DNA of 64,000 bases, from positions 34,607,851 to 34,671,850 of the forward strand of contig CM046453.1 in NCBI GenBank assembly GCA_025506515.1. Reading direction: 5' to 3'. Below the pieces are notes generated by a model. It made no database searches. It had not been told where the DNA came from and saw nothing but the letters and a program-made list of their open reading frames with translations. Made by a program: the position numbers and the translations under genes. This DNA comes from Flaveria trinervia (lineage: Eukaryota > Streptophyta > Magnoliopsida > Asterales > Asteraceae). Positions 46,838 through 58,940 of the stretch are shown piece after piece. Within the stretch, counting starts at the first letter, position 1; each line of letters starts with the position of its first letter.

Positions 46838-48331
46838 TGAGTGAAGATGGGTCAGTAGATGGGACCTCTTGCTCTTTAGTACCACACCTTGTTGTCTTAT
46901 GGACTCATAAGAGTGTGGTAAAGCAATTTCATTAGTCCCCAACCCTCCTTTGTTTTGATAACAAACTTTGGAGTGGGAGGATAATGCAATAATAGCTTGG
47001 AATTTTTACTCAGAAATGGCATACTTCCTGGCTTGAGCCTCAGCAGTGACAAGCTGGGCTTGAGCCTCAAACCATTTGGATATTAAATCCTTTATTTGAG
47101 TCTTATAGTTTGTATGTTCGTGTTTTAACAGGGACATACTTTTCTCCAACTCTTTAATTTTTCTTTGATAGTCAAATTCAGCCCTTTTAAAATAAGATTT
47201 TAAAACATTCAGAGACTCAATATCGGATTTAATCTCCATATTATAGTCCTTATCAGTTTAACCTTAGCAATACATGTAGGAGTATAGAGATGTTCATATA
47301 CCTTATTGTCATCTGTTCCTACCATGAGTGCCTGAGCAGGAGTCACATCCTGTACCATAAAGCTCCAGTCAACGTCTGAGCCATTACAGCTATCTCTGTT
47401 GACTTTCTAGTGGGCATTGATGTAGAGGGATGTGTGGAGGCCTGTGGGGTTCTCGGATTTGACTTGGGAGCATTGCATTCCCTTGCAAAATGACCAAGTT
47501 GGTTACAGTTGCAACATTTGATCTTAGTTTTGTAAAACTCAAATTTGCTATTGGTTGGGTTATAAGGAAATTTCCTTCTAGTTCTCTTGAAGAACTTCTT
47601 TGCTCTGTAGGTTAAGAGAGCCATTTGTTAAACTATTCCACGTACTCCACATCATCTAGACTGAAGCACTCTAGATCATCAAAGCAATACTAAAAATCAC
47701 TAAAGTGTCCACTTCTTGAGACAAAGACATAACTATCCTGAAAGGAACTATACTGAGCCTGTTGAGACCTTGGAGTCTCAGGAAAAGTAATGTATGGTCC
47801 AGATGAGTAGGATGGCTACTAAGTGTAAGTCGGGTATTGTTGAGGTTGTGTGGGTCCTGAGCCTTCATCAACCATCAAAGCTTTGCTAGCAGGAAGACTC
47901 AGGGGTCTGCTTGTCTGATTGCCTCTCTTGCTTTCCATCTCCAAATGGTATCTATTAAGGACCCCATAGAGTTTGGTCATGGTGAGGGTGTTTAGATTTT
48001 CTGTCTTCTTGATAGAGACATAGTAGAACGTCCACTCATTAGGGAGTGCGCTCATGAACTTTCTTGTGAGGTCTCTAAGTTTAGGAGTAATTCCCACAGG
48101 CTGAAGGGAGGAAATGAGGTCCATGTACCTGAAATATTGTTGACTGAGAGTCTCTCCAGCAATGTAGGTAAAGTTCTCAAACTGCTGCTTTAGTGAGTCC
48201 TTGTTGGAGTCATTGGAACTAGAGTACATCTGAGCAAGTGCATCAAACAGTTCTTTGGCTGACTTGCAATGCTCAAACCCCATCATGATGGAGTTGGGTC
48301 TTGCAGTCATAAGAATAGTCATTGCATGGTT
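46838..48331 (-). pseudogene. gag fragment G (copia, family 2-like), target of C
   Basis: Old gag remnant. From 48331 down: AMTILMTARPNSIMMGFEHCKSAKELFDALAQMY, LKQQFENFTYIAGETLSQQYFRYMDL, FMSALPNEWTFYYVSIKK, LTMTKLYGVLNRYHLEME (to 47819), a knuckle CCNCNQLGHFAREC (47343-47624), and a coiled coil (47006-47239). Related to but clearly diverged from C and F. The first ~90 codons are missing. Stops separate the parts. Confidence 0.8.
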
Positions 48332-49795
48332 AGGGTCAACGAGGGGTAGCTCATCATGACTAGTTTCACACCTTGGATATCTCACAGATAATAATAAGTG
48401 TGGATGAGCTATCTCACTTAATCCAAGTCCCTACCTATTTTGAGAATAAATCTTTGCATGCAAGGATGAAGATATGATGTTCTTGAAGGTTTCCTCTTTA
48501 AGAACATAACTTGCTGCCTTGACTTTGATGATCACAAGCTAAGCCTCGCATTTAGTTAACTTATAATGAGATTTTTGATTTGAGTCATGAATTTGTGTGC
48601 TCATTCTTAAGAGTAGAAATTGTTTTCTCTAAATCTTCTATTTTAAGTTTATAGTCATTTTCTGCTTTTTTGAAATCAGCTTTGAAAATATTTAAAAACT
48701 CAAGATCAGATCTCACTTCAAGTTATAGAACCTATACATGTTTACTTTAGCAATGCATTTATGAGTGCAAAGATGTTTCAATACCTTGGCTTCATCATGG
48801 TCAGCCATCGGTGCTTGATTTGAAGACATATCCTCTACCTAAAAGCTCCACTCAAAGCCTATCTTTTCAATAGCAATAATGGCTTATTGCTTCGGTTGGC
48901 TTGGATTCTTAGTTAGTTGCATTAGTGTAGCTTTGCCTAGATTATGTTTGGCGACCACTTGTCCTTGGTGCCTTACATTCCCTAGCGAAGTGTCCTATTT
49001 AGTTACAGTTGTAACACTTCACTTTGCTTTTATTTAGTCCAAACTTTCCACTGGTTACATTACGTGGGAACTTTCTTTCGATTCTCTTGTAGAACTTCTT
49101 GACTCTATGAGTGAAAAGATCCATCTACTAAACTAGCTCTACATACTCCAGTCATCTGGATGGATATAGTCCAAGTCTTCAAGAGTGAAGAGAAAGTTGC
49201 CATAACTTTCATCTAAAGATACAAAGGCTTGAGATTAGCTTTTCATTTGGAATGGGCTTCCTTAGATGTAGCTCTCCTTTGGTGTCTTTGGAAAGATGAT
49301 GAAATAGCCCTTTATGATTGTTAGGTGCAGGTGAGATGATGTTATGGTTCTCTGCTATCCCTTTCAACCACATGAAGGATTGAACTTTGTTGATTGCTAG
49401 AAGAGCTGCTAGATAGATTTTACATGTTCATCTCCATTTGGTAACCGCTCAGGATACCATACAACTTTGTGAAGGTAAGAGTGAAGAGGTTTTTTAGTTC
49501 TCTTAATGCCCATACATTAGTGTGTCCATTGGTCTGTGAAGAGAAACATAAACTTCCTCACAATGTCCATAGTCTCAAGTTCAACTTTAACATTTATCAA
49601 AGTATCTAGAATCTCAACATACCGAAAGTATTATTGAGTTATAGTTTCATCTATTTTGTAGGTGAAGTTCTCAAATTGCTACTTCATAAGATACTCTTGT
49701 TTTCCTTGGCTTCCTCAGACTTTTCATATATAAGCTTCAATGCATCCTAGAGTTGTTTTACAGTTTTGCTCTTCAGACCCTCTAAAGTTATTTTC
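48332..49795 (-). pseudogene. gag fragment H (copia, family 2-like), joined to G
   Basis: Another gag copy in the same direction, more decayed. A truncated core begins at about 49795 in the KCKTAKQLWDAL segment. Knuckle-region words lie near 48980-49030, then a coiled-coil segment, ending MRYPRCETSHDELPLVDP at 48332, where the frame runs directly into G. Many stops. Confidence 0.7.
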
Positions 49796-50121
49796 TTGGA
49801 AAGAAGTGATTCGTTTTTTAGAATTCACTTTGCTCAGCCAAGTTAGAACTTAAAACAACTCTAGAAGTTGTTTCTACTAATGAAATTTTTTTTAAAGTCA
49901 TTGAACGGTACACAAGGAAGACTTTTATAATTCAAAATCCCGCTCTTATGGTCTTTCATAATATGTAATCAAATTTATAATTAAACTTTGTTATTTTTTA
50001 TTACTTATTCCTTTTTTATTGCAGATATATCTAATTACACTAACAATAATACTACACCGTAATCAAATCTAAGACGAAGGTACTTGTATATAAAAAGTTT
50101 CGAGAAATTTGTAACTATACA
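49796..50121. other. AT-rich non-element DNA between H and F
   Basis: About 325 bp with no retroelement similarity and no ORF. Probably original host intergenic DNA, continuing at 62541 beyond F. Confidence 0.5.
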
Positions 50122-50908
50122 TGCAGGATCGTTCAAGGGCTTGAACACAACTACAACACAACAACACAATGAGGAGATTAACTAAATCTTAATCAAACAG
50201 TGAACTAGGTAACCAAAGGTGATGCAAGAACACAAGTAAAGCAAGAGACAGAACAAGAGAGTATAGTTTTCAAGGGAGCAGTATATTGCTTTCTCAAGTT
50301 CTTTTACAAGTGTTAAAAAGCATTGAAAGATACAAGAACTTGGAATACTTATACTACAACCTACAGCCGGCTATACTATGAAAGCCAGCTGGATACAATT
50401 GACTAGACACTAACAAAATCAATTGTAGGATCAAAAGGCATATCTGCCTTTTGACCTTGTGACTATGACATGCCATAGCTCACATCCTTATACATTACAA
50501 AAAGGATAAGTACATAAAGTGGAAAGTTTCAGACTCAAGACCTCAATGTACAGTTACCAAAAGCATGGACCTTTTCACCAACTCTTGTAAGTTGGTGACT
50601 TATCAGAGACGCAGCGGAAAAGGTGCTTTATGGAACAGTACATCAGATAAAGCATGTGTACTAAAAGTCTTCGGAAGAAATCTGTCTTCATAGGTTGAAG
50701 CTTCGGAAGACTTTGTCTCTTCAAGCTTCGGAAGACTTCATGTTAGGCTTCGGAAGATATTGGTCTTGGCTTCGGAAGATATTACACTTAGAGTATTTTC
50801 TAATGCTTTGTGTAATTCTTCCGAAGCATTCTTCACTTCAGTACTTAGTGCATGTTGCTGAAACACTTAGGCAGTTTTGGGTTGCATCAGACTTCAGGAA
50901 TCCTTACA
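50122..50908 (-). repeat. 3' LTR of element F (787 bp)
   Basis: TGCAGGATCG...AATCCTTACA. Six copies of CTTCGGAAG or CTTCCGAAG lie at 50665-50825, with spacing around 22 bp between the central ones. Confidence 0.93.
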
Positions 50909-50922
50909 AACTCCCCCTAGGC
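50909..50922 (-). other. Polypurine tract of element F
   Basis: Reverse complement CCTAGGGGGAGTT next to the LTR. Confidence 0.88.
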
Positions 50923-50950
50923 TGATGCTACCAAAACACTTAGAAGATCT

Positions 50951-53900
50951 TTAAATGTTTGTAGTCTTCAGAATAATCAATACCATCCCTTTCTTCATTT
51001 GATGGTCAGGATCATCAAGACTCTCATAGTATCTTCTCATTTCAAAGAGATCATGCAGAGGTAAGTTGATTATGTCTTGCCATGAGTAGACATTTTCAAC
51101 ACCTTGATCTCTGATAACATTCCATCTTTCTGGATTGGTAGAGTAAGTCCAGGATAAGATGGGTGTCTCGGTTGCTAGAGGAGCCACTTGCATAGGAGTT
51201 GATTGGGCTGCTCATCATGCACTTCCTCAGGTTGATCTGATTCAGCCTGGGGTGTAGAGGTAGATGACTTTGGCTTCTTCTTTTTAGTCTTTGGTTTAGA
51301 GGCCATTTTCTTCTTCCTCTTTAATGTCTTTAACTGAGAAGACTGGTCTGCAGCACCATGTTGATCATCAGTGTCTTTCTCAGTTGGGTGTTCCTCCCTC
51401 ACAGGTTCAGAAGGAGAGGGAGTTTGACCCTGTCTTGGATCAGAAGATGAAGTTTGCTGAGGCTCAGCTGGAGGTTCTGGTTCAGGTGTCTCTGGTTGTT
51501 CAAACTTGACCTCCACTTCAGGTGGGACTTGACTTGGAAGAGAGTGCAAGTCAATGAGTTCACCACTTTTAATCTTCTGCTTGATTACCCTTATATGCTC
51601 ATCCATTGTAGATAGAGACATGGGACCAAGTCTCCTTCCGGAGAATCCATATGACTTCAAGAAGCTCATCATTCTTTGTCTGTCAGCAGACTTCTTTGCA
51701 TTCTTTTGAATGATGGCTCTTGACTTTGCAGCTTCTTCCCTTAGCTTCCTTTTGGTTGTTTTTCTTTCTTTGACTAACTCAAGCTCAAGTTGCTTTAAGT
51801 ACTCGAACTCAATGAAGTCATAGGACAGGGGAAGAAGTGTATTTGCCTGATAGAAGCCTGTGGCACTCAGGTAGTTTATCATTTTGATTCTATCCTCTTC
51901 TTTATCTACCTGAGGTTCTTGTGGAGCCACATCTTCCTGTGCAGGACTTTCTTGAACTGGAGAGAGAGTGGGAGTATGCTTGTGAAGTCTTTTCTGTCTC
52001 TCTCCTCTTTGAATTGGAGAAGTAACCTTGCATCCTCTTTCTCCTTTATCTCTCTTGACACTTCCATGTCAGCCAGTTCATTCAACTCTTCTAAGGGGAG
52101 GGAGATGATTTCATCAACATCATAGTTCCTGGTCTGTAAATAATTAATCCTGACTGCCCTTTGTTCATCATTTGAGTGTTTGGTCTGGGGGCAGCCCTGA
52201 TTGCAGCTTGCATGAATTTTGATGACCCAGAAGAACTTTCTCCCCTTAGCCTCCTTTTCCTCTCTCTCTCTTCCTCCTCAATTTCCTCAGGAGTCATTTT
52301 CCTTTTCCCTTTGTCACCAACAGACCTTTGTGACTCAGGGTGGATTGAGGCTTGGCCTTCATTGCTTGGTGTAGCTTCCATGCTCTGGCCAGAGAGAGGC
52401 TGAGAGACACCTTCACCAGCAGGTGTCTCAGATGGAGTTTGGACCTCTGCAGCAGTTGTTGATGGTGAGACAGGGGTCTCAGGTTCTGCCACTGGGCCTT
52501 CAGCCAAGGTTTCCCCTATGAAACTAATCTTAGGGTCCACCTCAGCATCCAGTTGACCGATGACATTGCCTGATTGCCTAAGTCTCCTTCTTAGAGAGAA
52601 CTCTGCAAGGATCCTGTCTTGGATTCTTTGAGCCAGCCTGTCAGCTTGTCTAGATTTGCTTGGGTTGACAAGTGGCATGTTGACCAAATCCAGTCCTTCA
52701 TAGAAGCTCAGGCTTTGGAACTGAAAGACTTCTTGTTGACCTTGAACTCTGTGAAGTATGAGGGCTCTTCTGTCATCATCATACCTCCATCTGAATGTAG
52801 TTGCCAGTTCCATGTGGTGGAGATGAGACAGCCCTTGGTATACCTTCCTCAAAGAGACTCCTGATGAGAGAGTCTATAGAGTCCATTAATGTGAACTTGA
52901 GGAAGTTGCTGAGAATGCACAACAGCAAGTGAGGATGGTGAGTCCTCTATGTCCATTCTCTTTGAAGAACTCCCAGGTTCTGTGGTTGTGATAACTTTCT
53001 CCCCCTTTTTGGTAGCATCACCCACTTGCATAGGTGAGCTGGAGGATAAATCAGTCACTTCCACAGGTTCTTGTGTTCCTGGTTGAGCTCTCCTTAAAGG
53101 TCTCTCAGCTAGTTTTTCCTGCAGATATGAAATCTGGAGTTGCTGATCATTGACCCTGTTTTGCAGGGTAGTCACCTGAGATTCCAAGTGACTAACCTTA
53201 GAGACTAGATAGGTGCATGTTTGTGACAATTGTTGTACCTTTAGTCTCAAATTCCCCTCATCTTCATCAGAAGAATCACTGGGGGATGAGAGGATGGGAC
53301 CAAAGTCCCTTCTCTCACCACCAGCTTGAGTTTCTTGGCTGCTGGTTTTCCTCTGCTCACTGGCAACCTCAGTTAAGATGCCAATGGGCTGAGTTGCCAT
53401 GGTTGAGGTCTTAATGATGTAATCACTTTCAAAAGTGAGAGCCTCTTCCATATGGACATCCTGAACAGGTTCAGATGTGTCCACCTCAGTAATAGGTGAC
53501 TGATGAGGGATAGACTGAGGAGAGTCAGAGGTACTCATCTCTCTTTGAGTAGGGGAGGAGAAGAGAGACTCATGGTACTCACTGAATCCTAAGTCTTCAT
53601 CAGTGTAAAAGGATAGGTTGGGAATTGGTTGGTTTAGATCCAAAGGCTGGGGATGGTAGCTGTCCCCTGAAGGTTGTTCACTTGAGTGTTGAGACTCAGA
53701 GTGAAGGCTTACAGTTGTTGGGCTAATGAGCTCATCAGGTTGAGCTTGAGGAACCCCCTGATAGGTAAGTAATGGGAGTGGTTTGCTCCTCAGGAGAAGT
53801 GGGAGCTCTGGAGTCCACTTCTTCCTGTAAGGTTGAGTATTTGGGGGCCTGCACAGACTCAATAGCCTGAGCAGGGGTTCGTTGGGATTTTCTTTTGTAG

Positions 53901-54767
53901 GTGATGAATATTGGAGGTTGTGAAGAGGGTAGGAGAGCAGTAGGTGTGGGTTCAACACTAGCTTGGACTGCTATGTTGTCACCTTGAGCAATGAGCTCTA
54001 ACATTTTTGGGACTAGGGCTGTTTCTACCCCTGAGAAGCCTACAGTTGGCTTCTTCATAATTTTAAAGATGCCGGGCTTCATCTGTCCCAGTTTAAGAAT
54101 ATTGCCTGTTTCCCTCAACTGTGAGCCCAGTTCACAGTTAAGAATGTGTTGAACATATCTAGGAAACATGTAATATTCTAAGGAGTCTAAGTTTGCAAGT
54201 AAATTAGTATAAACAAATTGTGAATACCTGAACTTGACCCCCTGAACCATCCCATGAACTATAAAGGAGAGATCCTCAGGAATCTGGTCCCATCCACCAT
54301 GCTTGTTTGATAAGCTGTGGATAACCACATGGAGCAGGTATTTCCACTGGGATGAGACCTTCCCTTTCCTGAAGGTCTTTACAGAGAAATCTCCTTCATA
54401 GCCCATCTGCTCGAAGGAATGATTACCGCTTCTTTTGGAAAGAACACTTCACCTGCTTCATCATCCAGCTGAAGATGTCGGTTGATGATGGCCGGAGTGA
54501 TGAAAATTGTTCTCCCTGCACTGTGGCAGACAGTGCCTTCTCCCCATCCATAATGACCTCTTGGCAGGTCTTCCAGAATTCAAGCAAATGATCCTCATAT
54601 AGAGGAGGATCAATGGTTAGGGAGGTGAAGTAGTGAGACAAAGACAAGAAACGGCAAACCTCTGAGAAATGAGGATCTTTGTCAGAGCATAACAGAGCAA
54701 CCTGATTGTGTTGTCTGTGTAGCTGCATGGCAAAGTGAGGATCATTTCTGTGTGTAAGGTCAGCCAT
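50951..54767 (-). pseudogene. ORF3 (post-pol ORF) of element F, about 1,270 codons, frameshifted
   Basis: ATG at 54767 (MADLTHRNDPHF). Six overlapping pieces in alternating frames. Head: RFLSLSHYFTSL, LLEFWKTCQEVI (54423-54767); MGYEGDFSVKTFRKG, SQWKYLLHVVIHSLSNKHGGW, FRYSQFVYTNLLANL (53735-54406). Middle: Ser/Pro-rich, then a leucine-repeat coiled coil (LVSKVSHLESQVTTLQNRV, in 52849-53958), a second block (52091-52852) with an acidic-basic EEIEEEERERKRR stretch. Tail: Lys-rich KPKTKKKKPK (51175-51930) and WSYSTNPERWNVI (50951-51193). No signal peptide or membrane helix seen, so env-like function is unsupported. Unknown product. Confidence 0.78.
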
Positions 54768-55489
54768 TGTGAGGTAGCTCAGAGATGAAGAGAAAAGAAT
54801 GGGAAGGAAATTTCAGAGAGAAAGCTTTGGGTTTTAGGTATGGAAGAAAAGCAGATGATAGAGAAGGGGGAAACCGTTGGGTTTATATGAGAGAGAAGGA
54901 TTTCAGATAAAGTTTAATGAAAGAGGATAAACTTTGAAATCCGTATGTCGGTCCCACCTCTGAAAAAGTAGTTTACCTTTTTTGCTCAAAAAGTAGTTTT
55001 CTTGGAGTTCGAAAAGCTTCCGAAAGTAATTTGTCTTCGGAAGTTTGATTGAAAAAGCTTCCGAAGCTAAAGTGACTTCGGAAGATTTTCCTGAGAGTCT
55101 TAAAGATTTATGCTTCGGAAGAGAAATAAACTTTGGGATGCTTTGTATAAGAATGAACAAAGCTTCCGAAAGTAATTTTTGCTTCGGAAGGAAAAAGTCC
55201 TTAAAAATGAATAAGTGTCTAAGTTGAGAATTTTAAGCTTCGGAAGATAAAGTTTGACTTCTTCCGAAGGTAAAATTTCTTAGACAGTCATTTATTTTGA
55301 AGACATATTTTTCTTCCGAAGGTAAAATGTTATCTTCCGAAGTGTCAGAAAATTTTCAAGAATCCAAGGAAAGTCTTCAAAAAGAGTTTTTCATTCAAAG
55401 AAAACATGAGCTTATGAAAGTGATGAACTAGACAACTTAGGACACACATATTTTAAGAAGAAATAATTAGAATTAGTTTTAAAAAAAAT
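54768..55489 (-). repeat. pol-ORF3 spacer of F with about eleven CTTCGGAAG palindromes
   Basis: Non-coding. CTTCGGAAG, CTTCCGAAG and close variants occur at about 55017, 55036, 55057, 55077, 55113, 55160, 55180, 55236, 55262, 55313 and 55335. The part next to ORF3 (54790-54900) is AG-rich. Confidence 0.8.
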
Positions 55490-56505
55490 CTACTCAAAGT
55501 TAATCATCCCAATAGCTGATATCAGATACTTAAATCTCTGTTCATCAAAAGCTTTTGTGAACAGATCAGCATATTGTTCATCTGTGTGAACTTTGACTAG
55601 TTTAATTAACCCCTTTTCATAGTTATCTCTTATTAAATGATACCTGATGTTGATGTGTTTGGTCCTTGAGTGCTGCACAGGGTTCTCAGTGATAGAGATA
55701 GCACTGTTGTTGTCTATGTGGATAGGAGTCTCTTGAAGTTAAATCCGTAGTCTAGCATCTGATTTTGAATCCAAAGCACTTGAGCACAGCAGCTTGCAGC
55801 AGCAATGTATTCAGCCTCAGCAGTTGATGCAGACACACAGGTTTGTTTCTTGCATTGCCATGAGACAACCCTTCCACCAAGAAATTGACATCCCCCAGAT
55901 GTAGACTTTGCAGTCATGTTGCAACCACCATAATCACTGTCTGTATAGGCATACAGATTGAAATTAGAATTCTTTGGATACCATAAACCAAGTGTTGAAG
56001 CACCTTTGAGGTATCTTAAAATCCTTTTCACAGTGATTAAGTGAGACATCTTAGGATTAGCTTGATATCTTGCACAAATACATGTAGCAAACATGATATC
56101 AGGCCTGCTAGCTGTAAGATACATAAGAGACCCAATCATAGCCCTGTATAAGTGCTCATCTACACACTCCCCCTCAAGATCTGGACCAAGAGAGTGGTTT
56201 CTGGCTATGGGTGTCTTAGCAGTCTTACAATCAGTCATGTTGAACCTCTTGAGTATATCTTGAATATACTTTGACTGACTTATGAAAATGCCATCTTCAA
56301 CCTGCTTCACTTGAATTCCCAGAAAGAAATTAAGTTCTCCCATTGAACTCATTTCAAATCTATCTTTCATCAGCTTTTCAAAGTCTTTGCAGAGCCTTGA
56401 ATTGGTTGAGCCAAAGATGATGTCATCCACATATACTTGAACTAGCAGAATGTCGTTTCCTTGTCCTTTGATGAAGAGAGTTCCATCTATAGTACCTCCT
56501 GTAAC
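55490..56505 (-). pseudogene. RT end and RNase H of F pol
   Basis: 55714-56595 is open from VQVYVDDIIFGSTNSRLCKDFEKL through MGELNFFLGIQVKQ, LMYLTASRPDIMFATCICARYQ, YAYTDSDYGGCNMTAKSTSGGCQFLG and AEAEYIAAASCCAQVLWIQNQ. Another shift near 55735, then VQHSRTKHINIRYHLIRDNYEKG to the stop at 55490. RT YVDD Asps and RNase H Asp and Glu are intact. Two frameshifts remain relative to the upstream part (near 56508 and 55735). Confidence 0.93.
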
Positions 56506-58940
56506 CATGTTTACAGAGATACTCAGACAGTGTCTCATACCACTTCCTGGGTGCCTGATGCAGCCCATAGAGAGCTTTGTCAAGCTTGCAGACATAATCA
56601 GGATGATCAGGATCTACAAAACCAGGTGGTTGTTTGACATAAACCTCCTCATCAATCACTCCATATAAGAAAGCACACTTTACATCAAGTTGGTAGACCT
56701 TGAAGTTCTTGGATGCAGCAAATGCCAGGAATATCCTAACAGCTTCTAGTCTAGCTACAGGAGCAAAGACATCAGTGTAGTCAATCCCTTCTTCTTGTGT
56801 GTATCCTTGAACAACTAGTCTAGCCTTGTTCTTGATGATGATTCCTCTATCATCCTTTTTATTCCTAAAAACCCATTTGGTTCCAATGGTAGTCTTCCCA
56901 TGAGGAAGAGGACAAAGGTTCCAAACTTTCTGTCTTTTGAATTGAAGCAGCTCTTGTTGCATAGCTTCAACCCAACTTCCATCCTTTAGAGCCTCCTCAA
57001 CTTTCTTTGGCTCTAACTGGGATAGAAAACAAGAGTGAAGACAAACATTTGCTTCATGGGTTTGCCCTCTTGTCTTTACCCCGGAGATAACATCTCCAAT
57101 GATGTTTGTAGTAGGATGAGACTTGTGGATCCTTAGCTGAGGGATCACAGCAAGTTGCTGAGATAGATCCAAATTTGAGAAATTTAGATCTGGTCTTGAA
57201 GATTGATCCTCCACATTATCACACTTATCAAGATTAACTTGATCCAATGAGTGTGTGACATCATTGATGTTATCATCTATGGTATGGTTATTAGCATCAA
57301 GAGATTCTTGATCACTTTCACCATCACCATTGTTATCTTCTGCAATTGAGATGTCTTTATCTGGTTGAGAGGCCTCTGAACTGGAATTTGAAGGCATGCC
57401 AGATGTATCAGCTGGATTTGTCATTGTTGTGCTGATAGAAACCTCATTTGCTGAAGTAGTTCCAACTGGAGCTGAAGGTCTTCCAAGCTCAAATCTTGGA
57501 TCAGGATCACCTGTATTTAAATTTTCTGCAGATCCTGAAACATGCTCACAAGATTTATTAAAACAGTTGGTAACTAAATCAAGATCAAATAGCCAATCCG
57601 GACCAGAACCAGCCACACTGGGAGTGTGCTCATTGAAAGTCACATTGGCTGACTCCTCAATGATTCTAGTTCTGAGATTGTATACTCTATAAGCTTTAGC
57701 TTGAGAAGAGTATCCAATGAAGTGTCCATCGTCTGATTTCTCAGCAAACTTGGCAACTTGATCTTTGGTATTCAAGATGGTGCAGGGACATCCAAATGAC
57801 CTGAGAAAACCAATGAAAGGTTTCCTCTTGTGCCAAAGTTCATAAGGAGTCTTACCATGTGTCTTAACTACTAAGACTCTGTTTTGCACATAGCAGGCAG
57901 TATTAACTGCCTCTGCCCAGAAGGTGATAGGCAGTTTAGAGTCAGACAACATAGTTCTTGCAGCTTCAATAAGTGTCCTGTTTCTCCTCTCAGCAACTCC
58001 GTTTTGCTGAGGAGTCCTGGGAGCACTGTATTGTCTTGTAATACCCTTTTCATCACAAAATGTATCAAGGATTTGGTTTTTGAATTCAGTTCCTTGATCA
58101 CATCTTATGGTTTTGACCTTGTGATCACATTGATTCTCAATCTTTAAGATGAAATTCTTTAGAATCTCAGGAGTCTCATCTTTAGTTCTAAGAAAGAAAA
58201 CCCAAGTGAATCTTGTAAAATCATCTGTGATCACTAGACAGTATAAGGTCCTTCCTAAACTCATTACACTGGTGGGGCCAAAGAGATCCATATGTAATAA
58301 GTGTAGGGGAGTAGTGATGGAGTTCTTTTCCTTAGGCTTGTGAGATACCTTGTGTTGCTTCCCTTTCAGGCATGCAACACAATGATCATCACTTGTAAAC
58401 TCTTTCTTTGGCATTCCAGTTACCAGATCATGTTTGATTAATTTATTCATATTCTTAAAGTTTACATGGCACATTCTTTTATGCCATAGGAAAGACTCAT
58501 CACTATTTGCTTTAGATAGAAAGCATGAAACTTCTCCAGAGGGAGATGTTTCTTGCAAATCCATCTTGTACATGTTCCCTTTCCTGGGGGCTCTGAGCAG
58601 AATATGCTCATGAGGAATGACCACTCCAGGTTTGAGAACAATGCACTCATGCTCAGTGAAGAGCATGTTATGACTCTGATCACAAAATTGAGATACACTC
58701 AGAAGATTGTACCCAAGCTCCTTAACAAAATTTACCTTCTCAATGCTGAGCTTACCATTTGTGACCTTGCCCCTTCCATAAATGTAACCACCTTCATTTC
58801 CTCCAAAAGCAACTGGTCCTCCATCAATTCTCTCAAAATTATGAAGTAAAGACCTATCGCCTGTCATGTGCCTGGAACAGCCACTGTCAATTATCCAGAC
58901 ATTCTTGTTGTCTTGAGCTGTTCCTGCACAAAGAAAATGA
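56423..58940 (-). pseudogene. Protease-integrase-RT part of F pol, open for 861 codons
   Basis: Open from an ATG at 59008 (upstream of the gag stop, in another frame) to 56423. By residue of that frame: protease DSGCSRHMTG at 41-50; HHCC zinc domain H176, H181, C210, C213; integrase catalytic D241 (HMDLFGP), D304 (CDQGTEF), E340 (NGVAERRN), the D-35-E spacing of integrases; C-terminal GHFIGYSSQAKAYRVYN at 428-444; Ser/Asp linker; RT from about 660 with D775 in QLDVKCAFLYG. RT is cut by a frameshift near 56508 and continues in 55714-56595. The likely mature start is just after an AG at about 58924. Confidence 0.94.

Noticed and set aside
50951..54767. A true envelope glycoprotein in ORF3
   Set aside because: No signal peptide, membrane anchor or Cys-rich ectodomain is visible. 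The order of Ser/Pro-rich, coiled-coil and Lys-rich parts fits an intracellular protein better.
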